Below, one piece after another: positions 48,801 through 60,800 of a stretch of 64,000 nucleotides of DNA; positions within the stretch are counted from its first letter, which is position 1, and every line of letters begins with the position of its first letter. Source of the stretch: Molossus alvarezi (lineage: Eukaryota; Chordata; Mammalia; Chiroptera; Molossidae). A program made the translations under genes and the position numbers. Location of the stretch: NCBI GenBank assembly GCA_037176705.1, contig CM073890.1:94416591-94480590 (forward strand). Direction: 5' to 3'. The notes below the pieces were generated by a model that saw only the letters and a program-made list of their open reading frames with translations, made no database searches and was not told the origin of the DNA.

Positions 48801-51800
48801 TTGTTTCGTTTATTTTTAAGCGAAGTGAGAAGACACTGAAGTTGTAGCTAGGGAGGGACATCTCAGGCGACCAGGCTGGGGAGGGCTGTGGCTGAGACCC
48901 GGTGGTGGTGTGCATTGTTTGGGTGTGGGTCACAAAGAAAGAGAAGTCAAGGGGGCTGCCCCTGGGGAGATGTTGGCAAAAGCTGCTGATACGGAGTAGT
49001 TGGGGTAAATGTTTTGTTAGGAAAATCCAGAGCTCTTTTTGGACACGTGAACTTGAAGATGCTTGTTAGACTTCTAAATAGAGATGTGTGGACTTGAACA
49101 TGGTCCTTAGACTTCTACACGTAGGCAACTGGATATAGGAGTCTTGGGTTGAAGGGAGGTCAAGACTGGACATAGACCTTTGGGAGTGAGCTCTGTACAC
49201 ATGAAGTAGTAGTTAAAACTAGGATGACATCTTGGAGCGAGTCAGAAAAACTACTGAAGAAGTCCTAGCTTCGAATTGAGACCTGCAGGACCCTGTAACG
49301 TCCAGAAATTGGAGAGTGAAAAGAAGGATGTCAGCAAAGATTAGGAAAGGAACATTGAGGGAGGAGGAGGAAAACCAGGTGTCCGAGAAGCCAAGTGAAG
49401 AGAATATTTTCAGAAGGAATGGTTAACTTTGATGAAGTCTGCTGGGAAACTCAGGAGAATCATCAGCCTTGCAAGTGCTCTGCAGGCATGCAGCACAAAG
49501 CTGTCCAGGAGTGCAGCTCTCATTCTTAAAGTACTGCCTGCCACTTAGTAAGTGATAGATAAGTATTTGAGGCATTAATGAGTGGTTCATATATAGGTGT
49601 TAATTGACCAGGCCTCCACTCTCTCGGGTAAGCAAGAAGAGATACCCAGGTTATTACAAATTGATAAAGGACTTCAGCAGGATTGGGAGAGGAAGCAGTG
49701 TTTGTTAGTACAGGGATGTATTATTCCAAGTAACCCATCACAAAATGTACCTTATGTATGCTTTCAACTTCATTCCTTATATAACTAGTTGTATTTATTG
49801 AAGGAAAGCATGTAAGATTCTCAATTTTGTTTAGGGTGTTACAAGGTTCTTGTGTTTTAATTAAATCCCTTTAGATCTACTTCAGTTTAAATGAAACACT
49901 ATAAAAACATCACTACGTTTTTCTGAACTGTTTACCTACATGTATTTCCCAAGGTGCAGTATTTTAAGGTTTTGGTGATAAAGGTTTCTACTAAATATTT
50001 AAATTCCCACTATAGGCTCAGGGTTAGGTAAATTAATGTTGGCATTGCACAAGAAGTATTAAACTGATTCTTGCTTTCAGGGAACTCATGGTTAAAGTAA
50101 TACAATTAAAAGAGAACAATACAATACTATGCAAACAATTACTGTGCATGCCAGATTATTTGAGAGAAAAAGGGGAAGATTAATAGGTGGGCAGTTCAAG
50201 TCTTTTGGAAGAAGTAGGCCTTTAGTTGAAGAATCTGCCTTATTTGGACAGTTAGATATAGGAAGACAGTCTTATTTCCCCCCTCTAATTAGTACTTTCA
50301 CTGTTGTAAATAATAATTAACGAGACTTAATCATTAAATTTCTTTCTGAAGAACATCAGCACCATAATGGCCATAGCTGGAATAATGTTACTTCTAAGAA
50401 GTGTTCGACTGGTAAGTTAAAAAATGAACAAGACATTATGAGAAGCAATAGACAGTTAATTTTTTTCTCCAGTTTTTATCTCAAGCAGTGTAGCACTTTG
50501 TTATTCATATTAGAAACATTCAAATAGTAATTTTAGAACAATGAACAATTAAGATTGTTTTAACAGTAACACATCCATAGTATTTTATGGCAGGTAATTG
50601 CATAGCCTGTATTTCCATAATCACGTTCTTCATGCTTAAAAAGCAATCTGAAAAGGATTGAGTTTGCTAAAATGGTATAATCACTAAATTTGCATTTCAG
50701 ACATTGTGAAATATCTCAAAACTTTTCTATAGTGGTTTTAGATTTCGATCATAGTTGAATTATGTCTCTTTGAACTGAAAAATGTATGCTTTCTCTGATT
50801 TGCAACAATCTTTAAGATCTGTTGTTCAATGGATAAAGCAAGATGTATGGTGTAAAACATAATTTATGCTTTCAGTTAGCTTTTTTTTTTTGCACTTTCA
50901 ATAGTATTTTAATAATAAACATTGTGGAAATTCATTTGATATTTTAATATTTATAAGTATTTTTTTATAACTGTACTTTCTATAGGATGTAATTTTAGTG
51001 TCATGTTGCAATCTGGTATGGATTTATTGCTTCTGTATATATTTTCTACATTTATTATTTCTATATTGTTTTATAGTACATTGACTACATAGATTTACTA
51101 TACATCTTTTTCAACTGTTGCCTTTTCTCCCTGACTCCATGTCAGCACTTTTATCTTCTTTTCTTTTTTAAATGTTTTTTTCTTTATTGATTTTAGAGAG
51201 AGAGGAAGGAAGAGGGAGAGAGAACATTGATTGGCTGGCCCCGGCATGGGGATCAGGCCTACAACCTGGGCATGTGCCCTGACTGGGAATCAAACCAGTG
51301 ACCTCTGGGTGCACGGGTCTGACGCTCAACCACTGAGCAATACTAGATGGGCTCTTCTTTTCTCTTTTTTAAGTGCCTTGAACTTTTAAAAAAATGTAAT
51401 CATTGATTTTCTCTTTTTTTTTAGAGAGAGAGAAAGAAAGAAAAAGATATGAGAGGGAAACATTGATTGGTTGCCACCCATATTAGCCCCGACTGGGGAT
51501 CCAACCCGAAATCTTTTGGTATAAGGGACCAAGCTCTAACCAACTGAGCCACACCTGCCAGGGCACCTTGAATTTATTTTTAACCTTATATCTAATAGGT
51601 TATTTCTTACAGCTCCATGATTTTTTAAGTCATTTATTTTTAGCATAATATATGTTTATTTTTATATAATATATTTTTAGCATTATATATACACACACAT
51701 ATATGACTGGAACTTTTGAGACTACACATACACACACACACATATACACACATATATGACTGCAACTTTTGAGACTTTAGTTCTTTTCATTCTATTTTTT

Positions 51801-54800
51801 CTTTCTTAACCCTAAAATCTATATATTTTATGCATTTTGAAGGTTTTCAGATTTTCAAAATATTAAACGATCTGATTAAGAGTTTGGTTTAGAATAGTGC
51901 TGAGGCCCTGGCCAGTTTGGCTCAGCGGTTGGAGCTTCGGCCTGTGGACCAGAGAGTCCTGGGTTCATTTCCCACTAGGGGCACATACTGGAAAAAAAAA
52001 AAAGAATAGTGCTGAGGGGCCCTGACCGGTTTGGCTCAGAGGTTAGAGCATTGGCTCGTGGACCAGACAGTCCTGGGTTCGGTTCCCCCTAAGGGCGTGT
52101 ACCGCAGTTGCAGTTTGTCTGGGTCCGATTGTGGTCGTGTTGGTGGCAACCACGCAATGTGTCTCTCTCATGTGGATGTTTCTCTCTCTCTCCCTCTTGC
52201 TCTATCTGAAGATAAATGCAAAAAAACAAAAAAAAGAGTAGTGCGGAGGGATCATTTCTCTTGGTAGTCCTTAAAAATATACTTAAATTAGTTTGGGGAG
52301 TGCAGCAGAAGAGGAAGGGAATTTGTACTTTTTTTGGTAACTTTGTCATACTTTCACTCATTTTGAGTTCACAATGAACTAAAAACCTCTCATTCGTATA
52401 TTTATTTATTTTTATCCTCACCAGGACATTTTTCAATTTTTGTTTAGATAGAGTGGGAGGGGGAGAGAGAGAGAGAGACATTGACGTGAAAGGGACACAT
52501 CAAGTGACTGCCTTCCACACAACCCCAACCTGGGCCGGGGACAAACTGCACCCGAGGTACATGCCCTTAGCGGGAACCAAACCTGGGTCTCTCTGGTCTG
52601 CAGGCCGATGCTCTAACCACTGAGAAAACTGGCCAGGGCTCATTTATTTATTTTTTAATCTTTATTGTTGGATGTAAAATGTATTACAGATGTTCCACAT
52701 TTTTCCCCCATTGACCCCCTCCTCCCCATTACTGCCCCCCTCCTGCCTTTTCCCACACTAGAGTCTGTGTCCATTGGTTATGCATATAAGTTCTTTGGTT
52801 TATTTCTTCCCACCCCCCCAACGCCTTTCCCTTTGAGGTTTGTCAGTCTAGCAATGAATTTGTACTTCTTAATCCCTTCAACTTTTTCACCCATTCCCCC
52901 AACCCCCCTCCCAACTGGCAACCAACAAAATGTTCTCTGTATCTATGAGAAGGTTTCTGTTCTACCTGTTCATTTTGTTTGTAGATTCCATTGTTGATAG
53001 ATATGTATTCTTTGCCATTTTGTTTGTTCATATATTTTATCTTTTTCTTCAAAAAAACCCTTCATCATTTCATATAATAACGGTTTGGTAGTGATGAACT
53101 CCTTTAACTTTTTCTTGTCTGGGAAAGTCTTTCTATGGCCATCGATTCTAAATGACAGCTTTGCAGGATAGAATAATCTTGGTTGTAGGTTCTTGCTTTT
53201 CATCACTCTGAATATTTCTTGCCACTCCCTTCTGGCCTGCAAAGTTTCTTTTGAGAAATAAGCTGACAGCCTTATGGGAACTCCCTTGTAGGTAACTAGC
53301 TGCCTTTCTCTTGCTGCTTTTAAGAGTCTCTCTTTGTCTTGAACCGTTTGCATTTTGATGATGATGTGTCTTGGTGTGGGCCTCTTGGGCTTCATCTTGT
53401 TTGGGTCTCTGTGCTTCCTGGACTTGTATGTCTGTTTCCTTCACCAAGTTAGGGAAGTTTTCTGCCATTCTTATTTCAAATATGTTTTCGATTTCTTGTT
53501 CTCGCTCTTCTCCTTCTGGCACCCCCAAGATGCGAATGTTGGCACTCTTGAAGTTGTCCCAGAGGCTCCTTACACTATCCTCATTCTTTTGGATTCTTTT
53601 TTCTTTTTGCTGTTCTGATTGGGCCTTTTTTGCTTCCTTATATTCCAAATCGATGGTTTGCTCCTTGGATTTACGTACTCTATTATTGAACCTGTGTAAA
53701 TTATTCTTTATTTCAGTTAATGCCTCCTTCAATTCTAACTGTGCACCCATGATTTCTGACTGGTCCTCTTTTATGCTCTTGAGGCCCTCACTAAGTTCAT
53801 TGAGCATCCTTATAAGCAGTATTTTGAACTCAACATCTGTTAGGTTGCTTATCTCCATTTCGCTTAGTTCTTTTCTTGGGGTTTTGTTCTGTTCTTTCAC
53901 TTGGGACCTGTTTCTTTGTATCCTCATTTTGGCTGCCTCCCTGTGTTTATTTGTGTGTATTACTTAACGAGAGGTATGGGGCTAGCTGAGACCAGATGCT
54001 GCTCATTTGAAAGAATTTAGGAAAAACCTGAAGCAGGGTCCAAGACAGGCCAATCCTATGGTTAAGCAAGTGGCAACAGCTTGGGTGGGCCTGAAAGTTG
54101 GGTGGGATGGGTCAGGGCCTCAGGGAGTCACCAGGGTGGAGCTACCAGTGTGAGCCAGGTTGCTGGAGTCCCAGATATGGCAACTGTCTGCCGCCCCCGG
54201 GAAGGGCTCACCAAAGGAACAAAGGCCTCTGACAGCACGTTTGTCCCAGAGAAAGCCCCCTCTCCAGCCCTCGCTCCAGTGCCAAAGAGCTCAGTTCTTC
54301 CCTGTATGTCTCTGGTGCCCCTCGAGCTGCCTCCCCTCCAAGTTCAGAGGGAGAGAGTCCGATAAGTCTGTGCGCGGGCCCTTTAAGGAGCTGCCTGGGG
54401 CTCCAGCCGCTTCAGCTTCCCTGAGCCTCAGTTCCCGCTGGTTTTTCCAGCCAGAAGTTATGGGGATACTCTTCCTGGCACTGGAACCCTGAGCGGGGCA
54501 CCTGGTGTGGGACAGGGACCCCTCAGTCCTCAGGAAGGACCTTCCCAGCCGAGGTGTCCTCCTGATTTTTATCCGCCACACGTGGGGGTGGGCCCAGCCC
54601 GTCCCCTCCACCCTCCTACAGTCTCGGTGTGGCTGCTGCTTTACTTCCGTAGTTGTAGGACTGCCATTCAGCTGATGTCAGGGGGTTTTGAATGATGGTT
54701 TTTCTGTAGTTTAGTTGTAACTTTGATGTGGTTGTGGGAGGACGCGGTACCTCGTTTACATACGCCGCCATCTTGACCGGAAGTCCTATTTATTTATTTT

Positions 54801-57800
54801 TTATTGTTTTTTTTCTTTATTGATTTTACAGAGAGGAAGGGAGAGGGAGAGAGAGAGAGAAATGTTGATAAGAGAGAACATCGATTGGCTGCCTCCTGCA
54901 TGCCCCATACTGGGAATTTGGTTCACGACCTGGGCATGTGCCCTGACCCGGAATTGAAGCAGCAACCTCCTGGTGCATGGGTCGATGCTTAACCACTGAG
55001 CCACACCGGTCAGGCTCGTTTATTTTTTATATATGCTACTATTAGTTCATTCTCTTCTATCTTTCATTAATTTGGGGTATAGTACAAGGGAAGACTTTTA
55101 CATTTTAGCCTAACATTCTGGTTGTGAAAATCTTTTTAAATACTAACTCTGACTTTTAGCATTCAAATCCTTCCAAGTATCATACCACACTGCTATTTTA
55201 TCCTCATTCAAGTCAGTGGTGATCATCTTACACTCCTAGAGTACCCCCTCCCATTGTTTTTTTTTGTTTTTGTTATCTTTATTTTTAAAAGTATTACAGG
55301 TGTCCCACCTTCCTCGCTGCCCCTCCCCCCACCTTCATCACACTGTTGTCTGTGTTCATTGGTTATGCATATAAAAAAATTTTTTTTAGAGAAAGAAGGG
55401 AGAGGTTGAAACTTCAGTGAGAGAGCAACATTGATTGGCTGCCTCCTGCACCCCTCCACTACTGGTTACTGAGCCCACAATCCCGGGCATGTGCCCTGAC
55501 AGGGAATTGAACCCAGGACCTCTTGGTCCATGGGTTGATGCTCAACCACTGGGCCCCTCCCACTGGTTTTGATGAATTCATCAGTGCTGCTTTTGTGATG
55601 TCACAAAGCCATATTGGGAGCCATTCTTGTGGACATTAGCCCATATTTGTTTTTCCTACAGACTTTTCATAAAAAGCCTTTGTCAGGTGACTTACTTAAC
55701 TCTTCATGATTTGAGTTAGGATTTCTCCTCTCTTTTATTTACTTTCTGCATATTTTACATTCTTTTTGTTTTTTGTTTGTTTTGGTGCTGAAACCTGAAA
55801 TTGAACTAATATTCCATTCCCTCTCGCCCCCCGCAACAACACAGCTTTATTTGTGGCTTGGAGAATATTCTACATTCTTGAATGCTGATAATAGATCCAG
55901 AATCCTTTCCCCCCGCAACATTTTCTTTAGAAAAAGTGTAACACTCACCTACTTTTTTTTTTTTGAATCCTCACCTGAGCACATTTTGCATTTATCTTCA
56001 GATAGAGCGGGAGGGAGAGAGGAAGAGAGAGAGAGACACACATCCATGTGAGTCATGGGACAAACTGCAACTGAGGTACGTGCCCCCTTAGCAGGACCGA
56101 ACCCGGGTCTCTCTGGTCTGCCCGCCAATGCTTTAACCACTGAACCAAACTGGCCAGGGCAACACTCATCTACTTTTTATGTAGATTCACCAGTTGTTAA
56201 CATTTATCACAGTTGTACTTTCTCTTTCTCCCTCTGTGGAACCATTTGAAGGCAAGTTGCAGACATCTGGAAACTTGCCCCATAAACACTTCATATTTTA
56301 AGGCAAGAATATGTTCCTGCATAATCATGTTAATATTATCCCATCTAAAAAATTTAACATTTTGCAGTAATATGATCTAAGATATAGTTCATATTCAGAT
56401 TTACTGTGTCAGAATATGTTTGTTTTTGGTACGTGCCCCTAGCGGGAACCAAACCCAGGACTCTCTGGTCCGCAGGCCGACGCGCCAACCACTGACCCAA
56501 ACCAGCCAGAGCCAGAATATGTTTTGTAGCTGTTTTTATCTCAGCTGAAGATTGCACCAAGGATCATGCATTGTATTTAGTTGTCATGTCTCTTTAGTCT
56601 CCTTTAATCTAGAATATACCATCACCTTACCTTTATTTTTAATTTATGTTTCTCATGACATTGCCATTTTTTAAGAGTCCTAGCTAGTTGTCTTATAGAA
56701 TATCCCATGGTCTGGGTTTGTGTGTTTCATCATTAGATTTAGTGTGAACGAGAAAGTGGTGTAGTCTACCTACTGTATTGCATCAAAGGGCTCATAATGC
56801 CAGTTTGTCCTATAACATTATCACACATAATATAATTAATAATCTCTTAGTATTTAAGACCCAGTCTATAGTAACAATTCTTTGTCTCAGTGATGTCTTT
56901 TTTAAATAGATGATTTATTTAAATCAGGATTCAAATGGTCCAGATATTGTATTTGTTTGTTACATCTCTTAAGTCTCATTTATGTGATAACAACTGCCCC
57001 CCAAGCTATTGATTTGTTAGAACAACCAAGTCATTTGTCCCATTGAATGCTCCACATTCTGGCTTTGTCTACTACAGTATTATTTTTGTGTAGAATTGTT
57101 TTTGATAATGTTTAGTTCAATTGGACTGTCTCAGGAAGTTGGGTACTAATTTATCCTGCATGCGTGAAACTCTTACTTAGTCATGATTACGAATGAAGCT
57201 CATCCCTGTGACCCTATAGTATTATTAATGTGGAAGATATAGGTATAAAATATTGACTAATTTTAGGGCATTAGGTATTTAATTGAATTTCTAATGTTGA
57301 CCTTTCTTTGGTCCTTTTTCTCCTGAGATAAAAAAAAATAAGAGAAACAATCTTGCTGATTAGGAGTTGTAATTTAATTTAACTCAGCTTGGTTTAGGTT
57401 TTCCCAGAAGTGCCTGCATGAATAGACTGCATATCACAGAATAGAGACTATTTACTGTGTGGTACCAGGTACAACTCTACGCTCATACTTCTTTTTGATG
57501 AATTGTGTTATATTTTGAGGATGTAAGCTTTTAGGAGTTAGTCTGTTTAATGTGCTCTGTATAGTAGCTTGAAATAGTAAAATGATGACAAAGATTTCTA
57601 AAGAATGTTCCTATAAACATTTTTTATTAAATCATATTAAATATTTATATAAAATTAAAAATTAGTCAATAGTTCTCTTGTTAAATGTTTAGATAACAAT
57701 TTGACACAATTTTAAAGTGAAAATAATGACAAAATGTTGTATTTTTCTCCTTGTAAATCATCAGACATCAAAATTTACGAGTTCTTCAGCTATTCCAGTA

Positions 57801-60800
57801 GAATTTATAAGAAAGAATGTTAAGCTACGTGGACGATTACGCCGAATAACCGAGAATGGTTTAGAAATTGAACATATTCCTATTACTTTACCTATTATAT
57901 CTTCATGGAGAAGTAAGTAAGTGAAACTATAATAAGACTAAATAACTATTTTAGTGTTCCTATATTAGAATTTATTTGTAAAATAGCAAAAATGTTATTT
58001 TAATTTTTAATAACTCTAAACTCTTGGCCTTAACATACAAGGAACTTTAATTTAGTTCCAGATTTTCTTTCTTCCTTCCCTTCTTTTTTTCAATCATTCA
58101 TTATTTCATTCAGGCATTCAAGCATTCACTCCACAAATACTGAGCACCCATTACATTCTAGGCCCTCTACCAGCCACAGAGTGCTGAGTGAAACAAACAA
58201 GACCACCCTGCCCCTTGGAGCTTACAGTCCAGGTGGAAGAGAGACAGACGCATGAAAATTGCTCTAAGAGCTATGAAGAAAAGGAGCTGGGTGCTAGGAT
58301 GTGAATTACCGGGGGTCATGTAAAGGGGGAACCTATGCCTATAAAGTGGTCAGAGAAAGCATCATTGAGTTGCTATTTAATCGGTGACCTGAAGAATGAG
58401 AGACCATGTGTGGAAATGAGCTTCACTCCATTGATAAACCATGTAAAGACTCGTGTGGCTGGGGCATAGGGAAGAAGGGGACAAGAGGCACCAAAGGAGA
58501 TTGGAGAGTTTGGCAGGGGCTGGTTCTTTCCTGCTGAAATTCCCAGTTCTTTCTGTTTCTTGTCAAAGACCCCAGTCAAACAAACCTTCCTGCTGTTTAC
58601 ATGTGTTTTCATGTCCTGGGCACACTTCTTTGTTCCTCTTGAACTCCAGTTGACTTTTTTTTTTTTTATCCTCATCTGAGGACATTTTTCAATATTTAGT
58701 TCAGATAGAGTGGGAGGGAGAAAGAGAGAGAGAAACATCGATGTGAAAGGGACACATCAAGTGGTCGCCAACCAGGGCCGGGGACAAACTGCAACCAAGG
58801 TCCATGACCTTAGCGGGAACCGAACCCAGGACTCTCTGGTCCACGGGCCGACTCTAACCACCGAGCGAAACCAGCCAGGGCACCACATCATATTTTATAT
58901 GCTCAATGGGGAATTTGCTAATTTTAAGGGAATTCAGTGACCTTCTGTTAAAGAATTAGGACATGAATACTTTTTTTTAAAATTAAATTTATTGCTCATC
59001 AAACACAAGTGTGGCAAGGGGGTGGAGAAAAAGACTCTAGTACTCTGCAGGAAGGAATACAGAGTGGTGCAGTCACTATGGAAAATAATATGGTATTTTC
59101 CTCGAAAAATTTAAAATTGAACTGCCATTTGACCCAGTGATCCCACTTCCCGGAATATATCCTAAGAAGCCTGAAATACCAATCAAAAAGAATATATGCA
59201 CCCCTATGTTCATAGCAGCACTATTTACAATGGCTAAGATCTGGAAACAACCAAGTGTCCATCAGTAGATGAGTGGATAAAAAAGCTGTGGTACATATAC
59301 ACAATGGAGTACTATGTAGCTATAACAAAGAAAGATCTCTTACCCTTGAAACAACATGGAGAGACCTAGAGAGCAGCATGCTCAGTGAAATAAGCCAGTC
59401 AGAGAAAGACAAATACCACATGATCTCATTTGTGGAATATAATGAACAAAATAAGCTGATGAATAAAATAGATCCAGAGACATGGAAGTAGGGAACAGAC
59501 TGACATACCTGGGGGGGGGGGGCAATGGGGGGGACATCTGTCATACTTTCAAAAATAAAGATAAATTAAATAAAAATAAAAAATAAATTTATTGGGGTGA
59601 CATTGGTTAATAAGATGATATGGGTTTCAAGTGTATATTTCTGACACATGATCTGTATATTTCATTGTGTAAGGACATTAATACGTAAGGTTGATAGTGT
59701 TGAATTAGATTCATGATTTTGGTCCCAAAAGTTTTGGTCTCAAAAACCAGAGCATGTTTGTTTTTTTGTTTCATTTTAAATTTTTTTTTTAATTGATTTT
59801 AGAGAGAGAGGAAGTGAGAGGGAGAGATAGAAACATCTATGAGAGAGAACATCAGTCAGCTGCCTCCTGCATGCCCCCCACTGGGGATCAGGCCTACAAC
59901 CTGGGCATGTGCCCTGACCAGGAACTGAACCAGCAACCTCTTGCTGCATGGGCCAATGCTCAACCACTGAGCCACACTGGCTGGACCCAGAGCATGTTTT
60001 ATTGGAAGACAGTTGATGTTGATGGCAACATTACAGGATTGGAGAGAGAGAACTCAGAATGTACAGGCTTCTCTTAACTCATTATATACTAATGATAAGA
60101 ATTCATCTGATCTTTATTATATGTGTTGCCTCAATCTAATGTGTATATTTACTACATTACAGATTTTTACTAAGGGTATAATCTTTCTACTTATACCTTT
60201 TGATGCTTCTCTAATTGAAACCTTAGGTCAGGTTTCAAGAAGCTCATGCCGTAAAGAAAAGGTGTTTTTATTATGAAATAATATTGTAGCAGGGTTTTAG
60301 GATGTCTTCTTGAACTCAAATGTTATTATTTTTCTTAGAGATTAGATGGATTTAACTTTCTACCTTCAACTACTTGTATACGATCTTAACATATGTTAAA
60401 GGTGTACTTTCTTTCTTTTTTAAAAAAAGACATTAATTTTCTTTTTGTCAGCCATATCCCTTTTTGCAAAGTTACAAACTTTCTCTAAAATAAAATCCTG
60501 TTATTAAAGTTGGTTCAAATTTTATCAAGGGTTTTGGTAAACAACTTTAATACTGTGTTGCTTTGAATATAAATTAATAAAATTGTGTTTGGAAATCAGT
60601 TTTTCAAAATGTATAAAAAAGTAATAATAATGTCAATGTCAAATAAATATTTATTGAGATGGAAAGATATCCTCAATAAGTTGTTAAATGGAAAAGCAGT
60701 TTATACAGTTTTATTGGTAGTAAGAGCCCATAATATTAAACTGTGTATCTATAGATCTGTGTGTATGTGTTACAAATCTCTCTATAGATATAAATAAATA

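Larger units (their letters stand above)
50412..57764 (+). other. C3orf33: C3orf33 intron 2 (7.4 kb)
   Basis: Phase 0 intron, dense in retroelements between 51.1 and 56.5 kb, including the HAL1. 50.41-51.15 kb and 57.2-57.76 kb show nothing recognisable. Confidence 0.9.

Noticed and set aside
48034..48933. Open frames of 261, 286, 224 and 161 codons around C3orf33 exon 1
   Set aside because: They overlap on both strands in a CpG island where stop codons are rare, and have Pro/Arg/Gly/Ala-rich content with no domain. Only the frame from 48465 to 48578 matches a known protein.
50129..50320. 63-residue frame upstream of C3orf33 exon 2
   Set aside because: Lies in intron 1, no family resemblance and no splice support.
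53355..53967. Plus-strand frames of 87 and 198 codons over the HAL1
   Set aside because: They are antisense shadows of the L1-type ORF1 and have no familiar motif.
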